Positions 50,186 to 56,496 of a stretch of 64,000 nucleotides of DNA are shown here, one piece after another. The notes beneath the pieces were generated by a model. That model searched no databases and had not been told where the DNA came from. It was given only the letters and a program-made list of their open reading frames with translations. The translations under genes and the position numbers were made by a program. This DNA comes from Gimesia algae. GTDB lineage: Bacteria > Planctomycetota > Planctomycetia > Planctomycetales > Planctomycetaceae. The first letter of the stretch is position 1; each line of letters starts with the position of its first letter. The DNA lies in assembly GCF_007746795.1 (NCBI RefSeq), contig NZ_CP036343.1:2221869-2285868 (forward strand), read 5' to 3'.

Positions 50186-50968
50186 TCAATCTCGACACCA
50201 GTTGATCACCAACTCAGTGTACCGTTCCCACAGCAATGGAAAACGGGTGACATTCGGAATATGATTTACTTCTAACAGATACTTCTCCCCATCTTCGCCA
50301 ACAACATAATCATTGGCAATCACAGGCAGGTTGAAATACTGCGCGAGTGCTCTGGTATCTTCTGCCAAATCGGCATCGACATTCATGAAATCCGCAGTCG
50401 GATCGTGGATTGATTTTAACCAGTCGTCGCCTGTAAGCTGTATCTGGAATACTTCATCGCCTAGCAGAACGACGCGTACCGCATTCCCCGGATAAAACGG
50501 CTCGAGTGTGCTGCTGAATTCCGCACTCCATTCGCCCTGAACCCGTGCCTTGTTTTCACCACAATGCCAGTTTCCCCACTTGGCTACCTGCTCTGTCTCA
50601 AGTTTAACAGAGCCCCCCGCAGGGACATATCCGCGTCCGAAACCCGGAAACTGAGTCTGTGAAAGCGCCCGCACCAGACAGGCATGTTTATCACGGCAAT
50701 TGAGCATACCAAGCGGATCTGGAAAACAGGGACCACCCCACAATGCCAGCGCGACAAACAACTCTGCATCGCTTTCAAAGATGCCATGAAAAATCACTCG
50801 ATCAACTCGCGACTGCCAGCCACCCGATTCGTTATCAACGTACAACTGCCCGTCCTCAACCCGAAAACCAGGCAGAGAGGGATGAGCAATCACACGGCCT
50901 GAAATCTGTTGTTTCAGAATTTCGATTTCAGGTTCATCAAACCCGATCAGACAGATGTTTTCATTCAT
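50186..50968 (-). CDS. ATP-grasp-like protein (RimK/glutathione-synthetase fold), degenerate
   Basis: The 260-residue product is not a well-known enzyme by eye. Its C-terminal half keeps ATP-grasp landmarks: NAVRVVLLGDEVFQIQ near residue 165 matches the strand that carries the family's Arg, and EDGEKYLLEVNHIPNVTRF near 235 matches the metal-binding ExN motif. The N-terminal half (NICLIGFDEPEIEILKQQI, RVDRVIFHGI) fits the substrate domain. The usual glycine-rich ATP loop with its lysine is hard to find (KWGNWHCGENKARVQG may stand in), so it may be diverged. Family members join a carboxylate to an amine with ATP. It is a lone gene between katA and the tRNA array. Confidence 0.6.
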   Translation of the reverse strand: MNENICLIGFDEPEIEILKQQISGRVIAHPSLPGFRVEDGQLYVDNESGGWQSRVDRVIFHGIFESDAELFVALALWGGPCFPDPLGMLNCRDKHACLVRALSQTQFPGFGRGYVPAGGSVKLETEQVAKWGNWHCGENKARVQGEWSAEFSSTLEPFYPGNAVRVVLLGDEVFQIQLTGDDWLKSIHDPTADFMNVDADLAEDTRALAQYFNLPVIANDYVVGEDGEKYLLEVNHIPNVTRFPLLWERYTELVINWCRD

Positions 50969-51028
50969 GAGACACCATAGCAGTCAGAAGATCCATTTAA
51001 GCAATTCAGATACAGAACCAGTAATAAG

Positions 51029-51101
51029 TGGACCGGATGGGAATCGAACCCAACACACCGACTTTGCAAAATTCAGTCGCCCCCAAGGTACATGCCAGCC
51101 C
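51029..51101 (-). tRNA. tRNA-Ala (TGC), irregular D arm
   Basis: 73 bases. The acceptor stem GGGCTGG/CCGGTCC has the G3-U70 pair that marks alanine tRNAs, with A73. The loop TTTGCAA gives anticodon TGC; the anticodon stem has one A-G mismatch. The T arm (TTCGATT loop) has a mismatched first pair. The D arm hardly forms a normal stem. Confidence 0.7.
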
Positions 51102-51111
51102 TTAAAATAAA

Positions 51112-51180
51112 TAGCAGAGCCCGGAATCGAACCGGGTATTCCAACCTTATGAGAGTCGGCCGGGCACCTGCCCCTCTGGG
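51112..51180 (-). tRNA. tRNA-Met-like (CAT), shortened
   Basis: 69 bases. The anticodon arm CGACT-CTCATAA-GGTTG pairs fully and shows anticodon CAT. The T arm CCCGG-TTCGATT-CCGGG is perfect. Only five acceptor pairs form (CAGAG/CTCTG), and the D arm is cut to about GGC-AGGT-GCC. It could be a functional odd tRNA or a decaying one; elongator Met versus Ile2 cannot be told. Confidence 0.55.
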
Positions 51181-51189
51181 TCATAAAAG

Positions 51190-51272
51190 TTGCCAAGGCG
51201 AGATTCGAACTCGCAATCCCTGTGGGAACGACTTTCTGAGAGTCGCGCGTCTTCCAGTTTCGCCACTTGGCC
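51190..51272 (-). tRNA. tRNA-Leu (CAG)
   Basis: 83 bases, class II. Anticodon arm CGACT-CTCAGAA-AGTCG gives CAG. The long variable arm has a TCCC/GGGA stem, the D arm has GCG/CGC, and the T arm GCGAG-TTCGAAT-CTCGC is perfect. The first acceptor pair is G-A, otherwise normal. Confidence 0.85.
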
Positions 51273-51283
51273 ATAGTTAAAAG

Positions 51284-51364
51284 TGCGTCGGGACGGAGTT
51301 GAACCGCCACAGCTTAAAGCGGGTGGGTTACAGCCACCGGGGCTCGCCAATGCCCAGCCAACGC
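51284..51364 (-). tRNA. tRNA-Tyr (GTA)
   Basis: 81 bases with a long variable arm (GCTTTAAGC hairpin), as expected for bacterial Tyr. Anticodon arm GGTGG-CTGTAAC-CCACC gives GTA. Acceptor GCGTTGG/CCGACGC pairs with one wobble; A73. Confidence 0.88.
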
Positions 51365-51410
51365 AAGTAAATTAATCTAGTTCTGATTCCGTCTATTCAT
51401 AAAACTCCCA

Positions 51411-51471
51411 TTCTTAATCTACTCGATCCAGATGGCCCTGGAGACGCTGTAACAAATCTGGCCACTGGTCA
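51411..51471. repeat. Dispersed repeat, copy 3 (partial, diverged)
   Basis: The text from TTCTTAATCTACTCGATCC through GGCCCTGGAGACGCTG to CTGGCCACTGGTCAG aligns with the right two thirds of copy 2 (38350-38445), including GGAGACGCT. The left third is lost. It fills the gap between tRNA-Tyr and tRNA-Leu(TAA). Confidence 0.6.
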
Positions 51472-51472
51472 G

Positions 51473-51550
51473 TAGCGCGGGCGGGAGTCGAACCCGCAGA
51501 CAATCACGAAATTTTAAGTTTCGTTGCTTTACCAGTTTGCATACCGCGCC
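51473..51550 (-). tRNA. tRNA-Leu (TAA), short variable arm
   Basis: 78 bases. Anticodon arm CGAAA-CTTAAAA-TTTCG gives TAA. Acceptor GGCGCGG/CCGCGCT pairs fully (one wobble), A73; T arm GCGGG-TTCGACT-CCCGC is perfect. The variable region is only about nine bases, short for a leucine tRNA. Confidence 0.8.
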
Positions 51551-51559
51551 GTTTTTAAG

Positions 51560-51634
51560 CGTCCCCGATGGGATTTGAACCCACGACCTTCTGCGTGACA
51601 GGCAGACGAGCACTCCGGACTGCTCCACGAGGAC
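51560..51634 (-). tRNA. tRNA-Asp (GTC)
   Basis: 75 bases. Acceptor GTCCTCG/CGGGGAC, G73 as expected for Asp, D stem GAGC/GCTC, anticodon arm TCTGC-CTGTCAC-GCAGA (GTC), T arm GTGGG-TTCAAAT-CCCAT. Fully regular. Confidence 0.9.
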
Positions 51635-51648
51635 GTAATAATTTTCAG

Positions 51649-51722
51649 TAGCTCGAGTGGGATTCGAACCCACAGCATCACTGATTCTAAGTCAGTGTGG
51701 TCTGCCAGTTGCCTACCGAGCC
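51649..51722 (-). tRNA. tRNA-Leu (TAG), class I-like variable loop
   Basis: 74 bases. Anticodon arm ACTGA-CTTAGAA-TCAGT gives TAG, which reads the leucine codon CUA. Acceptor GGCTCGG/TCGAGCT, A73, T arm GTGGG-TTCGAAT-CCCAC. The variable loop is only about six bases, without the long arm normal for leucine tRNAs. Confidence 0.78.
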
Positions 51723-51726
51723 GGAG

Positions 51727-51745
51727 AATAAAAGGTGTCAGGAAC
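51727..51745. repeat. Left remnant of the palindrome split by the IS element
   Basis: AATAAAAGGTGTCAGGAAC is the left arm of a palindromic repeat whose remainder lies at 53456-53496. Removing the IS element and one 11-bp duplication rebuilds a palindrome of about 50 bases, the same kind as that at 54072-54125. Confidence 0.85.
51735..51745. repeat. Target-site duplication, left (11 bp)
   Basis: GTGTCAGGAAC stands directly outside the left inverted repeat and again directly outside the right one (53456-53466). An 11-bp duplication fits the 8-12 bp usual for IS4-family elements. Confidence 0.88.
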
Positions 51746-53455
51746 GAATGGCACTGCCGCTGTTTTTTTGATTTGTGTTTGCGCAACGATGCCTGCGTGA
51801 CGCTGTCACGTTTTTAATTTTCTGATTTTTTGCCAGTTCGCTGGAAATTGTGTTTGGCAAAACGTCTCCTGGCATTATGCTGCGTTCTGGCAGGGCCTTT
51901 CTTGGATGGTGTGTGAAGACATTTGACCAAGGAAGGTCCTATGCCATTTATATCATCTTCCCGCGTGAATGCAGCATCGTTTTCTCTTTTTAAACGATCA
52001 ATGCTGCAAGATGCTTCGCTCCCGCTGTCTGATGTCATCAACGATCAGCGCTGGCAGCAGGTGTTTAACAAACACGACATCGACTTTGGCAGTGATCCCG
52101 ATGTCATTTACACACCGGCAATCACTCTCTGGGCGTTAATCTCTCAGGTGTTCTTTTCCGGCGAGCAACGCAGCTGTAAGGCAGCCGTCATCCGTGTTGC
52201 CAGCTTATGGGCGGCACTGGGGCGACGGGTCTGCAGTACGAATACCGGTGCTTACTGTCGCGCGCGACTCAAACTATCCTTTACCGTCATCCGCGATCTC
52301 GTCCAGCAACTTGCCGCGGATGCCGAAGCGGCCTGTGACCAGAACTGTGTCCAGTCCCGAGAGCAGTCAGCGGCGCGTCTCAGTCCTTCCAGCGTCGCCG
52401 ATGTGAAATCACGGAGTACCGGCGGTCGCATTCTGCTCGTTGACGGCTTCACCATCACGGCCGCCGATACCCCTGAGAATCAGCGGGCCTATCCGCAGAA
52501 CCCGGCTCAGAAACCGGGGCTCGGGTTCCCCGTTCTCCGCTGCGTTTCTCTGATCTCGATGACCACCGGACTGCTGGTCGATCTGGTGAGCGGGCCTTAC
52601 AGCGGTAAAGGGAGTGGCGAAACGGCCCTGCTTTGGCAAATGCTCGATGCACTCCGGCCGGGTGATATTCTGGTGGCTGACTCGTATTACTGCACGTACT
52701 GGCTGGTGAGTGCGTGCCATGCCCGGGGCGTTCAGATCCTGATGAAGAACCATCACCTGCGTGACAATCATCCACAAACCGCACGTCGACTGAGCAAACA
52801 GGAGCGACTCGTAACGTGGTCACGTCCCTCTGTCTGTCCTGCCTGGATGACCCGTCAGGAATTCTGGCGACAACCGCTGACACTCACTCTGCGGCTGGTC
52901 GATGTGCAGATCAGTCAGCCGGGGTATCGCGCCAAAACATTTACGATTGCCACCACCATCACAGATCAGAAAGCATGCCCGGCGCGCTGGATCGCCGCCT
53001 TGTATCAGAGCCGCTGGCTGGTCGAACTGGATATTCGCAGCATCAAGTGTTCTCTGGGCATGGATATTCTGCGTGCGAAGTCTCCGGGGATGGTGCTCAC
53101 GGAACTCTGGTCATGCCTGCTGGCGTACAATCTGATTCGGTTGAAGATGCTGCAGAGCGGCATGGCAACAGGTCGTGATCCCCGTTCACTCTCGTTTACC
53201 ACCACGCAACAGATGCTGGCTGCGAATTGGTTGCTGGGCGCGGTTACAAAGACGACTGAGGAATTAGCCACACTCGGACAGCAGATCCCCAGCAGCGAAC
53301 GTGTGGGACATCGTACCGGCAGAACAGAACCCAGAGCCAATAAACGGCGAACCAAAGCGCTGGCTTTGCTGAAGCAACCGAGATACCATTACCATCAACA
53401 ACGAAGGGCCATCATATGAACGCAAACTCTTTCACCACAACAGGCAGTGCCATTC
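51746..53455 (+). mobile_element. Complete IS4-family insertion sequence (1,710 bp)
   Basis: The element is bounded by a perfect 13-bp inverted repeat (GAATGGCACTGCC at the left, GGCAGTGCCATTC at the right) and flanked by an 11-bp direct duplication. It holds one intact transposase gene. All parts needed for movement look present, and the duplication is exact, so insertion is probably recent. It divides the tRNA array into groups of five and seven genes by landing in the palindrome between tRNA-Asn and tRNA-Leu(TAG). Confidence 0.9.
51941..53419 (+). CDS. IS4-family DDE transposase
   Basis: From ATG 51941 (ribosome site AAGGAAGG just upstream; an in-frame TTG at 51923 is less likely) the protein has 492 residues. 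The catalytic acids of the RNase-H fold are Asp168 in LLVDGFT, Asp247 in ILVADSYYC and Glu362. Glu362 lies in the IS4 signature Y-x2-R-x3-E-x6-K (Tyr355, Arg358, Glu362, Lys369 in YQSRWLVELDIRSIK). The enzyme cuts and joins the 13-bp ends. No frameshift or stop interrupts the frame. It is the only gene of the element, and its orientation is opposite to the surrounding tRNAs. Confidence 0.93.
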   Translation: MPFISSSRVNAASFSLFKRSMLQDASLPLSDVINDQRWQQVFNKHDIDFGSDPDVIYTPAITLWALISQVFFSGEQRSCKAAVIRVASLWAALGRRVCSTNTGAYCRARLKLSFTVIRDLVQQLAADAEAACDQNCVQSREQSAARLSPSSVADVKSRSTGGRILLVDGFTITAADTPENQRAYPQNPAQKPGLGFPVLRCVSLISMTTGLLVDLVSGPYSGKGSGETALLWQMLDALRPGDILVADSYYCTYWLVSACHARGVQILMKNHHLRDNHPQTARRLSKQERLVTWSRPSVCPAWMTRQEFWRQPLTLTLRLVDVQISQPGYRAKTFTIATTITDQKACPARWIAALYQSRWLVELDIRSIKCSLGMDILRAKSPGMVLTELWSCLLAYNLIRLKMLQSGMATGRDPRSLSFTTTQQMLAANWLLGAVTKTTEELATLGQQIPSSERVGHRTGRTEPRANKRRTKALALLKQPRYHYHQQRRAII

Positions 53456-53496
53456 GTGTCAGGAACCTTATTTTAAGGTTCCTGACACCTTTTATT
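53456..53496. repeat. Right remnant of the split palindrome, including right target duplication
   Basis: GTGTCAGGAAC (53456-53466, the right target duplication) is followed by CTTATTTTAAG and then GTTCCTGACACCTTTTATT. With the left arm at 51727-51745 this forms the pre-insertion palindrome. Confidence 0.85.
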
Positions 53497-53519
53497 AGAT
53501 ATGATGACTTCCACTCCAG

Positions 53520-53594
53520 CTGCGGTGGCAGGAATCGAACCTGCGTCAAGACGATTAACAGTCGCCCACCCGTACCAGCACGAGTACCACCGCA
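53520..53594 (-). tRNA. tRNA-Asn (GTT)
   Basis: 75 bases. Acceptor TGCGGTG/CACCGCA with G73, anticodon arm GGCGA-CTGTTAA-TCGTC (GTT), T arm GCAGG-TTCGATT-CCTGC. Regular apart from a long D-loop region. Confidence 0.88.
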
Positions 53595-53632
53595 TTATTA
53601 TTTTCTCTCTCTTCATCCCGCGTCTCGCGGAG

Positions 53633-53708
53633 TCAGGGTGACTGGATTCGAACCAGTGATCTCGTGCTCCCAAGGCACGCGGGTTAGACCAGACTTCCCT
53701 ACACCCTG
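53633..53708 (-). tRNA. tRNA-Pro (TGG)
   Basis: 76 bases. Acceptor CAGGGTG/CACCCTG is perfect, A73, D stem GGG/CCC, anticodon arm CGTGC-CTTGGGA-GCACG (TGG), T arm ACTGG-TTCGAAT-CCAGT. Regular. Confidence 0.9.
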
Positions 53709-53718
53709 TTTAAAAAAG

Positions 53719-53789
53719 AGCGCCCAGCGGGAGTCGAACCCGCACTTCCGCCATGGCAAGACAGTAGGCTGCCGCTACATCATGGGCGC
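53719..53789 (-). tRNA. tRNA-Gly (GCC)
   Basis: 71 bases. Acceptor GCGCCCA/TGGGCGC, T73 as usual for Gly, anticodon arm CTGTC-TTGCCAT-GGCGG with two wobble pairs (GCC), T arm GCGGG-TTCGACT-CCCGC. Confidence 0.87.
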
Positions 53790-53819
53790 TGATTGGTTTG
53801 TTGATTGTCATAGTTCAAG

Positions 53820-53892
53820 AGCACCAGGTGGGATTTGAACCCACATGACCGCGTTACAAAGGCGACGTCTTACCAGGTTAGACGACCGGTGC
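53820..53892 (-). tRNA. tRNA-Thr (TGT)
   Basis: 73 bases. Acceptor GCACCGG/CTGGTGC with T73, D stem GTC/GAC, anticodon loop TTTGTAA (TGT) on a stem with one C-C mismatch, T arm GTGGG-TTCAAAT-CCCAC. Confidence 0.85.
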
Positions 53893-53912
53893 GTGTGACT
53901 GTTCAATAAAAA

Positions 53913-53984
53913 TGAGGTCGGAGGGATTCGAACCCCCACCTGACTGGTTAAAAGCCAGTAATGCAACCGTTACACCACGACCCC
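53913..53984 (-). tRNA. tRNA-Lys (TTT)
   Basis: 72 bases. Acceptor GGGGTCG/CGACCTC with one wobble, A73, anticodon arm ACTGG-CTTTTAA-CCAGT (TTT), T arm GGGGG-TTCGAAT-CCCTC with one wobble. First tRNA of the array in transcription order. Confidence 0.88.
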
Positions 53985-54004
53985 AAATAGAGAGGGGCGT
54001 GCGT

Positions 54005-54033
54005 TTAGAACAAAACAGATCAAACATAATCAA
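54005..54033 (-). promoter_or_regulatory. Possible sigma-70-type promoter of the tRNA array
   Basis: Read on the minus strand, TTGATT (54033-54028) and TTCTAA (54010-54005) are 17 bases apart, and the -10 box ends about 20 bases before tRNA-Lys. Both boxes are imperfect, so this is tentative. Confidence 0.35.
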
Positions 54034-54071
54034 TACTCCTTAAATGTTTTTAATGACCCGTGTGGGAGCCG

Positions 54072-54125
54072 GGGATAAAAGGTGTCAGGAACCTTAACAT
54101 TAAGGTTCCTGACACCTTTTATCCC
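54072..54125. repeat. 54-bp perfect palindrome
   Basis: Two 26-base arms, beginning GGGATAAAAGGTGTCAGG, pair perfectly around a 2-base centre (CA at 54098-54099). The core AAAAGGTGTCAGGAACC is shared with the palindrome broken by the IS element. The two copies bracket the five-tRNA block 53520-53984. As RNA it would fold into a very long hairpin. Confidence 0.92.
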
Positions 54126-54135
54126 AGTGGAGACG

Positions 54136-54166
54136 TAAAAAAACCCGCTGCCTGATGACACCGGGT
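54136..54166 (-). terminator. Minus-strand terminator, possibly of an unannotated small RNA
   Basis: On the minus strand ACCCG pairs with CGGGT (extra inner TG/CA pairs after a mismatch), followed directly by seven T residues. No minus-strand gene lies just upstream. A TATTAT box near 54306-54311 could start a transcript of about 165 bases containing the hairpins CAGCC-TTCC-GGCTG and GCGC-TCAATTT-GCGC. Confidence 0.5.
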
Positions 54167-54543
54167 GATTTCAGAATTCTAAAGATCAACCAGATGTCAA
54201 CAGCGCAAATTGAGCGCGAGCTTATCCTCAGCCGGAAGGCTGGCTAAGAGATTGCCTGCGGGATAGGTGTTTAAGCTGATTGTCTGCAAATAAGAAATCA
54301 TGGAAGATAATATTCCGGTTTTTAAATGTGATAAAATTTAAGCCAACGTGGCTGTCAGTTGGACTGACTAACTACTAAGAGGCGCTCTGGTAGAAACGGT
54401 TCGCTTTTTTCGAAAGAAAGCTGCATCTTTTGAGATGCGCGAGGAATGCTGATTATTTCATTGTTTTTCTTGTTTCTGGAGTTTAATCTAAACTTCGACA
54501 AATTCATTTACGGCATCTTCGTTCTTTAAACAGGATCAGCGTT
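54167..54543. other. Gene-free interval with small hairpins
   Basis: No open frame is convincing here. Small hairpins occur (GCGC at about 54203, CAGCC/GGCTG at about 54230, GCATCT/AGATGC at about 54423). The right end must hold the promoter and ribosome site (AGGATCAG) of the beta-helix gene at 54544. tmRNA, SRP RNA and RNase P RNA signatures were looked for and not seen. Confidence 0.4.
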
Positions 54544-55902
54544 TTGTTTTCTCCTGCCCTCTTACAGATGATTCTGGTTGCAGCCCTGCTCTCTTTACTG
54601 TCAGCAGGAAAACTGACAGCTTCCGATTATTATGTAGCGACAACAGGCAACGATCAGAATCCTGGTACGCTGAACCAGCCGTTTCGTACTGTCGCCCGTG
54701 GTATCAGCTCCGCTCGCCAGCCGGGTGATAATGTGATTGTGAGAAAAGGAATCTATCCGCAGGCACGTACGTTGAATCTCGCTAACCCGGGTACCGCAGA
54801 CAATTACATTTCCTTAAAGGCATTCGAGGAAGAGGAAGTCATCATCGATGGCAGCAATTTACAAAAAGATGCTACGCTGATTGCCGTCCTCTCACATCAC
54901 ATCCGTATTCAGGGCTTGACCGTCCGCAATTCACAGAACATTGGCATCTCGATCTGGGGACCGGGCACACGTGTGCATGCCGTCGAAGTCAGCGGTAATC
55001 GCGTGCATCATTGCCAGAACAGCGGCATCTATGCCGGCTTTAACAGACTGCACGATCCCGTGCGTGACCTGCTCATTGAAGATAATGTAATCAGTGAGTG
55101 TTCGCTGATGAATGAAGGCGGGCGATATAACCAGTGGAGCTTTGGTGCAGGAGCCGGTCTTTCCCGAAAGGTGACGATTAGAAACAACACCGTTTCTCAT
55201 TGTTATGGCGAGGGAATCGGTCTTTACCTTTCCAATAAAGGAACCATTGAAGGAAACACAGTCCATGATAATTTTTCCGTCAATATCTATCTGGACAATA
55301 CGACCAATACGCGTGTCAGTCGAAACCTGGTCTATTCGACTGAAGATCAGCGATTCTACCGCTTTAATCACCCCGCGTCAGGGATTCAGATTGCCAACGA
55401 AAATTATCAGGGCTTTAACAATCCTTCTTCCCATAACGTCATTACCAACAATATTCTGATCGGCAACTATATCGCTATTTCCTCGGGTAGTTATCAACGT
55501 GGCGGCGGGCTGAAACATACCCTCATTGCCAATAATACTGCCTGGGGTTCGATCGGTCCTCTGCTGCACATCGATGCCGACACAAGTCATTACAAGTCGC
55601 GTATCAGCAACAATATTTTCAAACAGACAGGTAATGTGCCACTCACTGACATCCAGGGTTCGACTGCCCGGATTGAATTCAGCAACAACCTCTGGCATGG
55701 CGGCGTACCTCAACAATCTGCGCGAAGTACCAGTGATCTCGAGGCTGACCCACAGCTCATTAACGGGGGATCCTTCAACCCGGAAGCCTATCGACTGAGT
55801 GAAAGCTCACCTGCCCACAATGCGGGTATCAAACTCCCGGAAGTGGAGCAGGATTTCAATGGTAAGCCAAGAAGTAAAAATTTCGATATCGGCGCCTGGT
55901 GA
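54544..55902 (+). CDS. Secreted right-handed beta-helix protein
   Basis: The 452-residue product has a signal peptide (about 1-28, ending GKLTAS). The mature part opens with DYYVATTGNDQNPGTLNQPF and AxQPGDNVIVRKGIY, the typical start of DUF1565/parallel beta-helix proteins. Repeated Asn-rich rungs follow (GNRVHHCQNSGIYAG, NNTVSHCYGEGIGLY, GNTVHDNFSVNIYLDN, NNILIGNYIAISSG). The last 60 residues end DFNGKPRSKNFDIGAW, a common C-terminal mark of the group. Such proteins are often polysaccharide lyases or epimerases; no catalytic set can be fixed here. The start is a TTG at 54544 with AGGA upstream; an in-frame ATG at 54568 is possible but would shorten the signal. Single gene. Confidence 0.85.
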   Translation: MFSPALLQMILVAALLSLLSAGKLTASDYYVATTGNDQNPGTLNQPFRTVARGISSARQPGDNVIVRKGIYPQARTLNLANPGTADNYISLKAFEEEEVIIDGSNLQKDATLIAVLSHHIRIQGLTVRNSQNIGISIWGPGTRVHAVEVSGNRVHHCQNSGIYAGFNRLHDPVRDLLIEDNVISECSLMNEGGRYNQWSFGAGAGLSRKVTIRNNTVSHCYGEGIGLYLSNKGTIEGNTVHDNFSVNIYLDNTTNTRVSRNLVYSTEDQRFYRFNHPASGIQIANENYQGFNNPSSHNVITNNILIGNYIAISSGSYQRGGGLKHTLIANNTAWGSIGPLLHIDADTSHYKSRISNNIFKQTGNVPLTDIQGSTARIEFSNNLWHGGVPQQSARSTSDLEADPQLINGGSFNPEAYRLSESSPAHNAGIKLPEVEQDFNGKPRSKNFDIGAW

Positions 55903-55959
55903 ACCGAATGGTTTCTGCCGGATCAATCATATATGTCTTGATTTTACTCCGAATTATTT

Positions 55960-56457
55960 ATGATTATCATCCAACATATTACAACGCTCTGGTCAAAATA
56001 TTCACGAGGAATGCCCGACGCGGTGAAAAGAAACGCAGTTCCACATAAGCTGCTTTTACCAGATGCTCCCCAGCCCCTTCCACACATATTCGCGCACAAA
56101 GTCATCGCAGAAGAACTAAATGACTTCCAACTGAAACAGACAACATTGTTCCCCGAACCGGCGCAGCAATACTGGTCATTCCAGTTTCAACAACAAGCGG
56201 ATCAACTGGAGATCCTGTTTACTTTCAGTTGGTCGGAGCACGGTGCGCCTGACCGGGGATCCTACTCCCGTCTGCTGTTCAGTCTGAAGCAGAACCAGAC
56301 CGGAGTCTTCTCAATCAATGGTCGATTTTCATCGTATGATGATCAGTATTACGCATTGCATTCTGTCAATCTGGGTTTCGTCGATCGATTTCAAGATAAT
56401 CTGTTTCTGACACAAACCCCGGAACACAATGTCGATCTGCGTGCCCCTCTCTTTTAA
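55960..56457 (+). CDS. Hypothetical protein (165 aa)
   Basis: The family was not recognised. The protein has no signal peptide or membrane segment and is rich in Gln, Phe and Tyr, with alternating patterns (WSFQFQQQADQLEILFTFSW, GVFSINGRFSSYDDQYYALHS) that suggest a beta-sheet domain. It is 57 bases downstream of the beta-helix gene on the same strand, so the two may be cotranscribed. No strong ribosome site precedes the ATG, so the true start could be a later codon. Codon use looks like the neighbours, which supports it being a real gene. Confidence 0.65.
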   Translation: MIIIQHITTLWSKYSRGMPDAVKRNAVPHKLLLPDAPQPLPHIFAHKVIAEELNDFQLKQTTLFPEPAQQYWSFQFQQQADQLEILFTFSWSEHGAPDRGSYSRLLFSLKQNQTGVFSINGRFSSYDDQYYALHSVNLGFVDRFQDNLFLTQTPEHNVDLRAPLF

Positions 56458-56496
56458 GTAATTATTTACTTCCGACCATTATCAAAACATCTACAT

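Noticed and set aside
50984-51786. Minus-strand frames of 84-108 codons in the tRNA region
   Set aside because: They are translations of consecutive tRNA genes; recurrent GSIPGS- and SSNLAL-type text comes from the T arms.
51727-53496. Reading the IS ends as long, unequal inverted repeats beginning AATAAAAGG
   Set aside because: The extra bases on the right are explained better by insertion into a palindrome with an 11-bp duplication; the true ends are the 13-bp GAATGGCACTGCC repeats.
54136-54166. Terminator of the tRNA array
   Set aside because: It is on the minus strand but upstream of the array, so it cannot end the array transcript.
54167-54540. tmRNA, SRP RNA or RNase P RNA
   Set aside because: The tRNA-like ends, the GGAAGCAGCC-type SRP loop and the GAGGAAAGTCC RNase P segment were not found on either strand.
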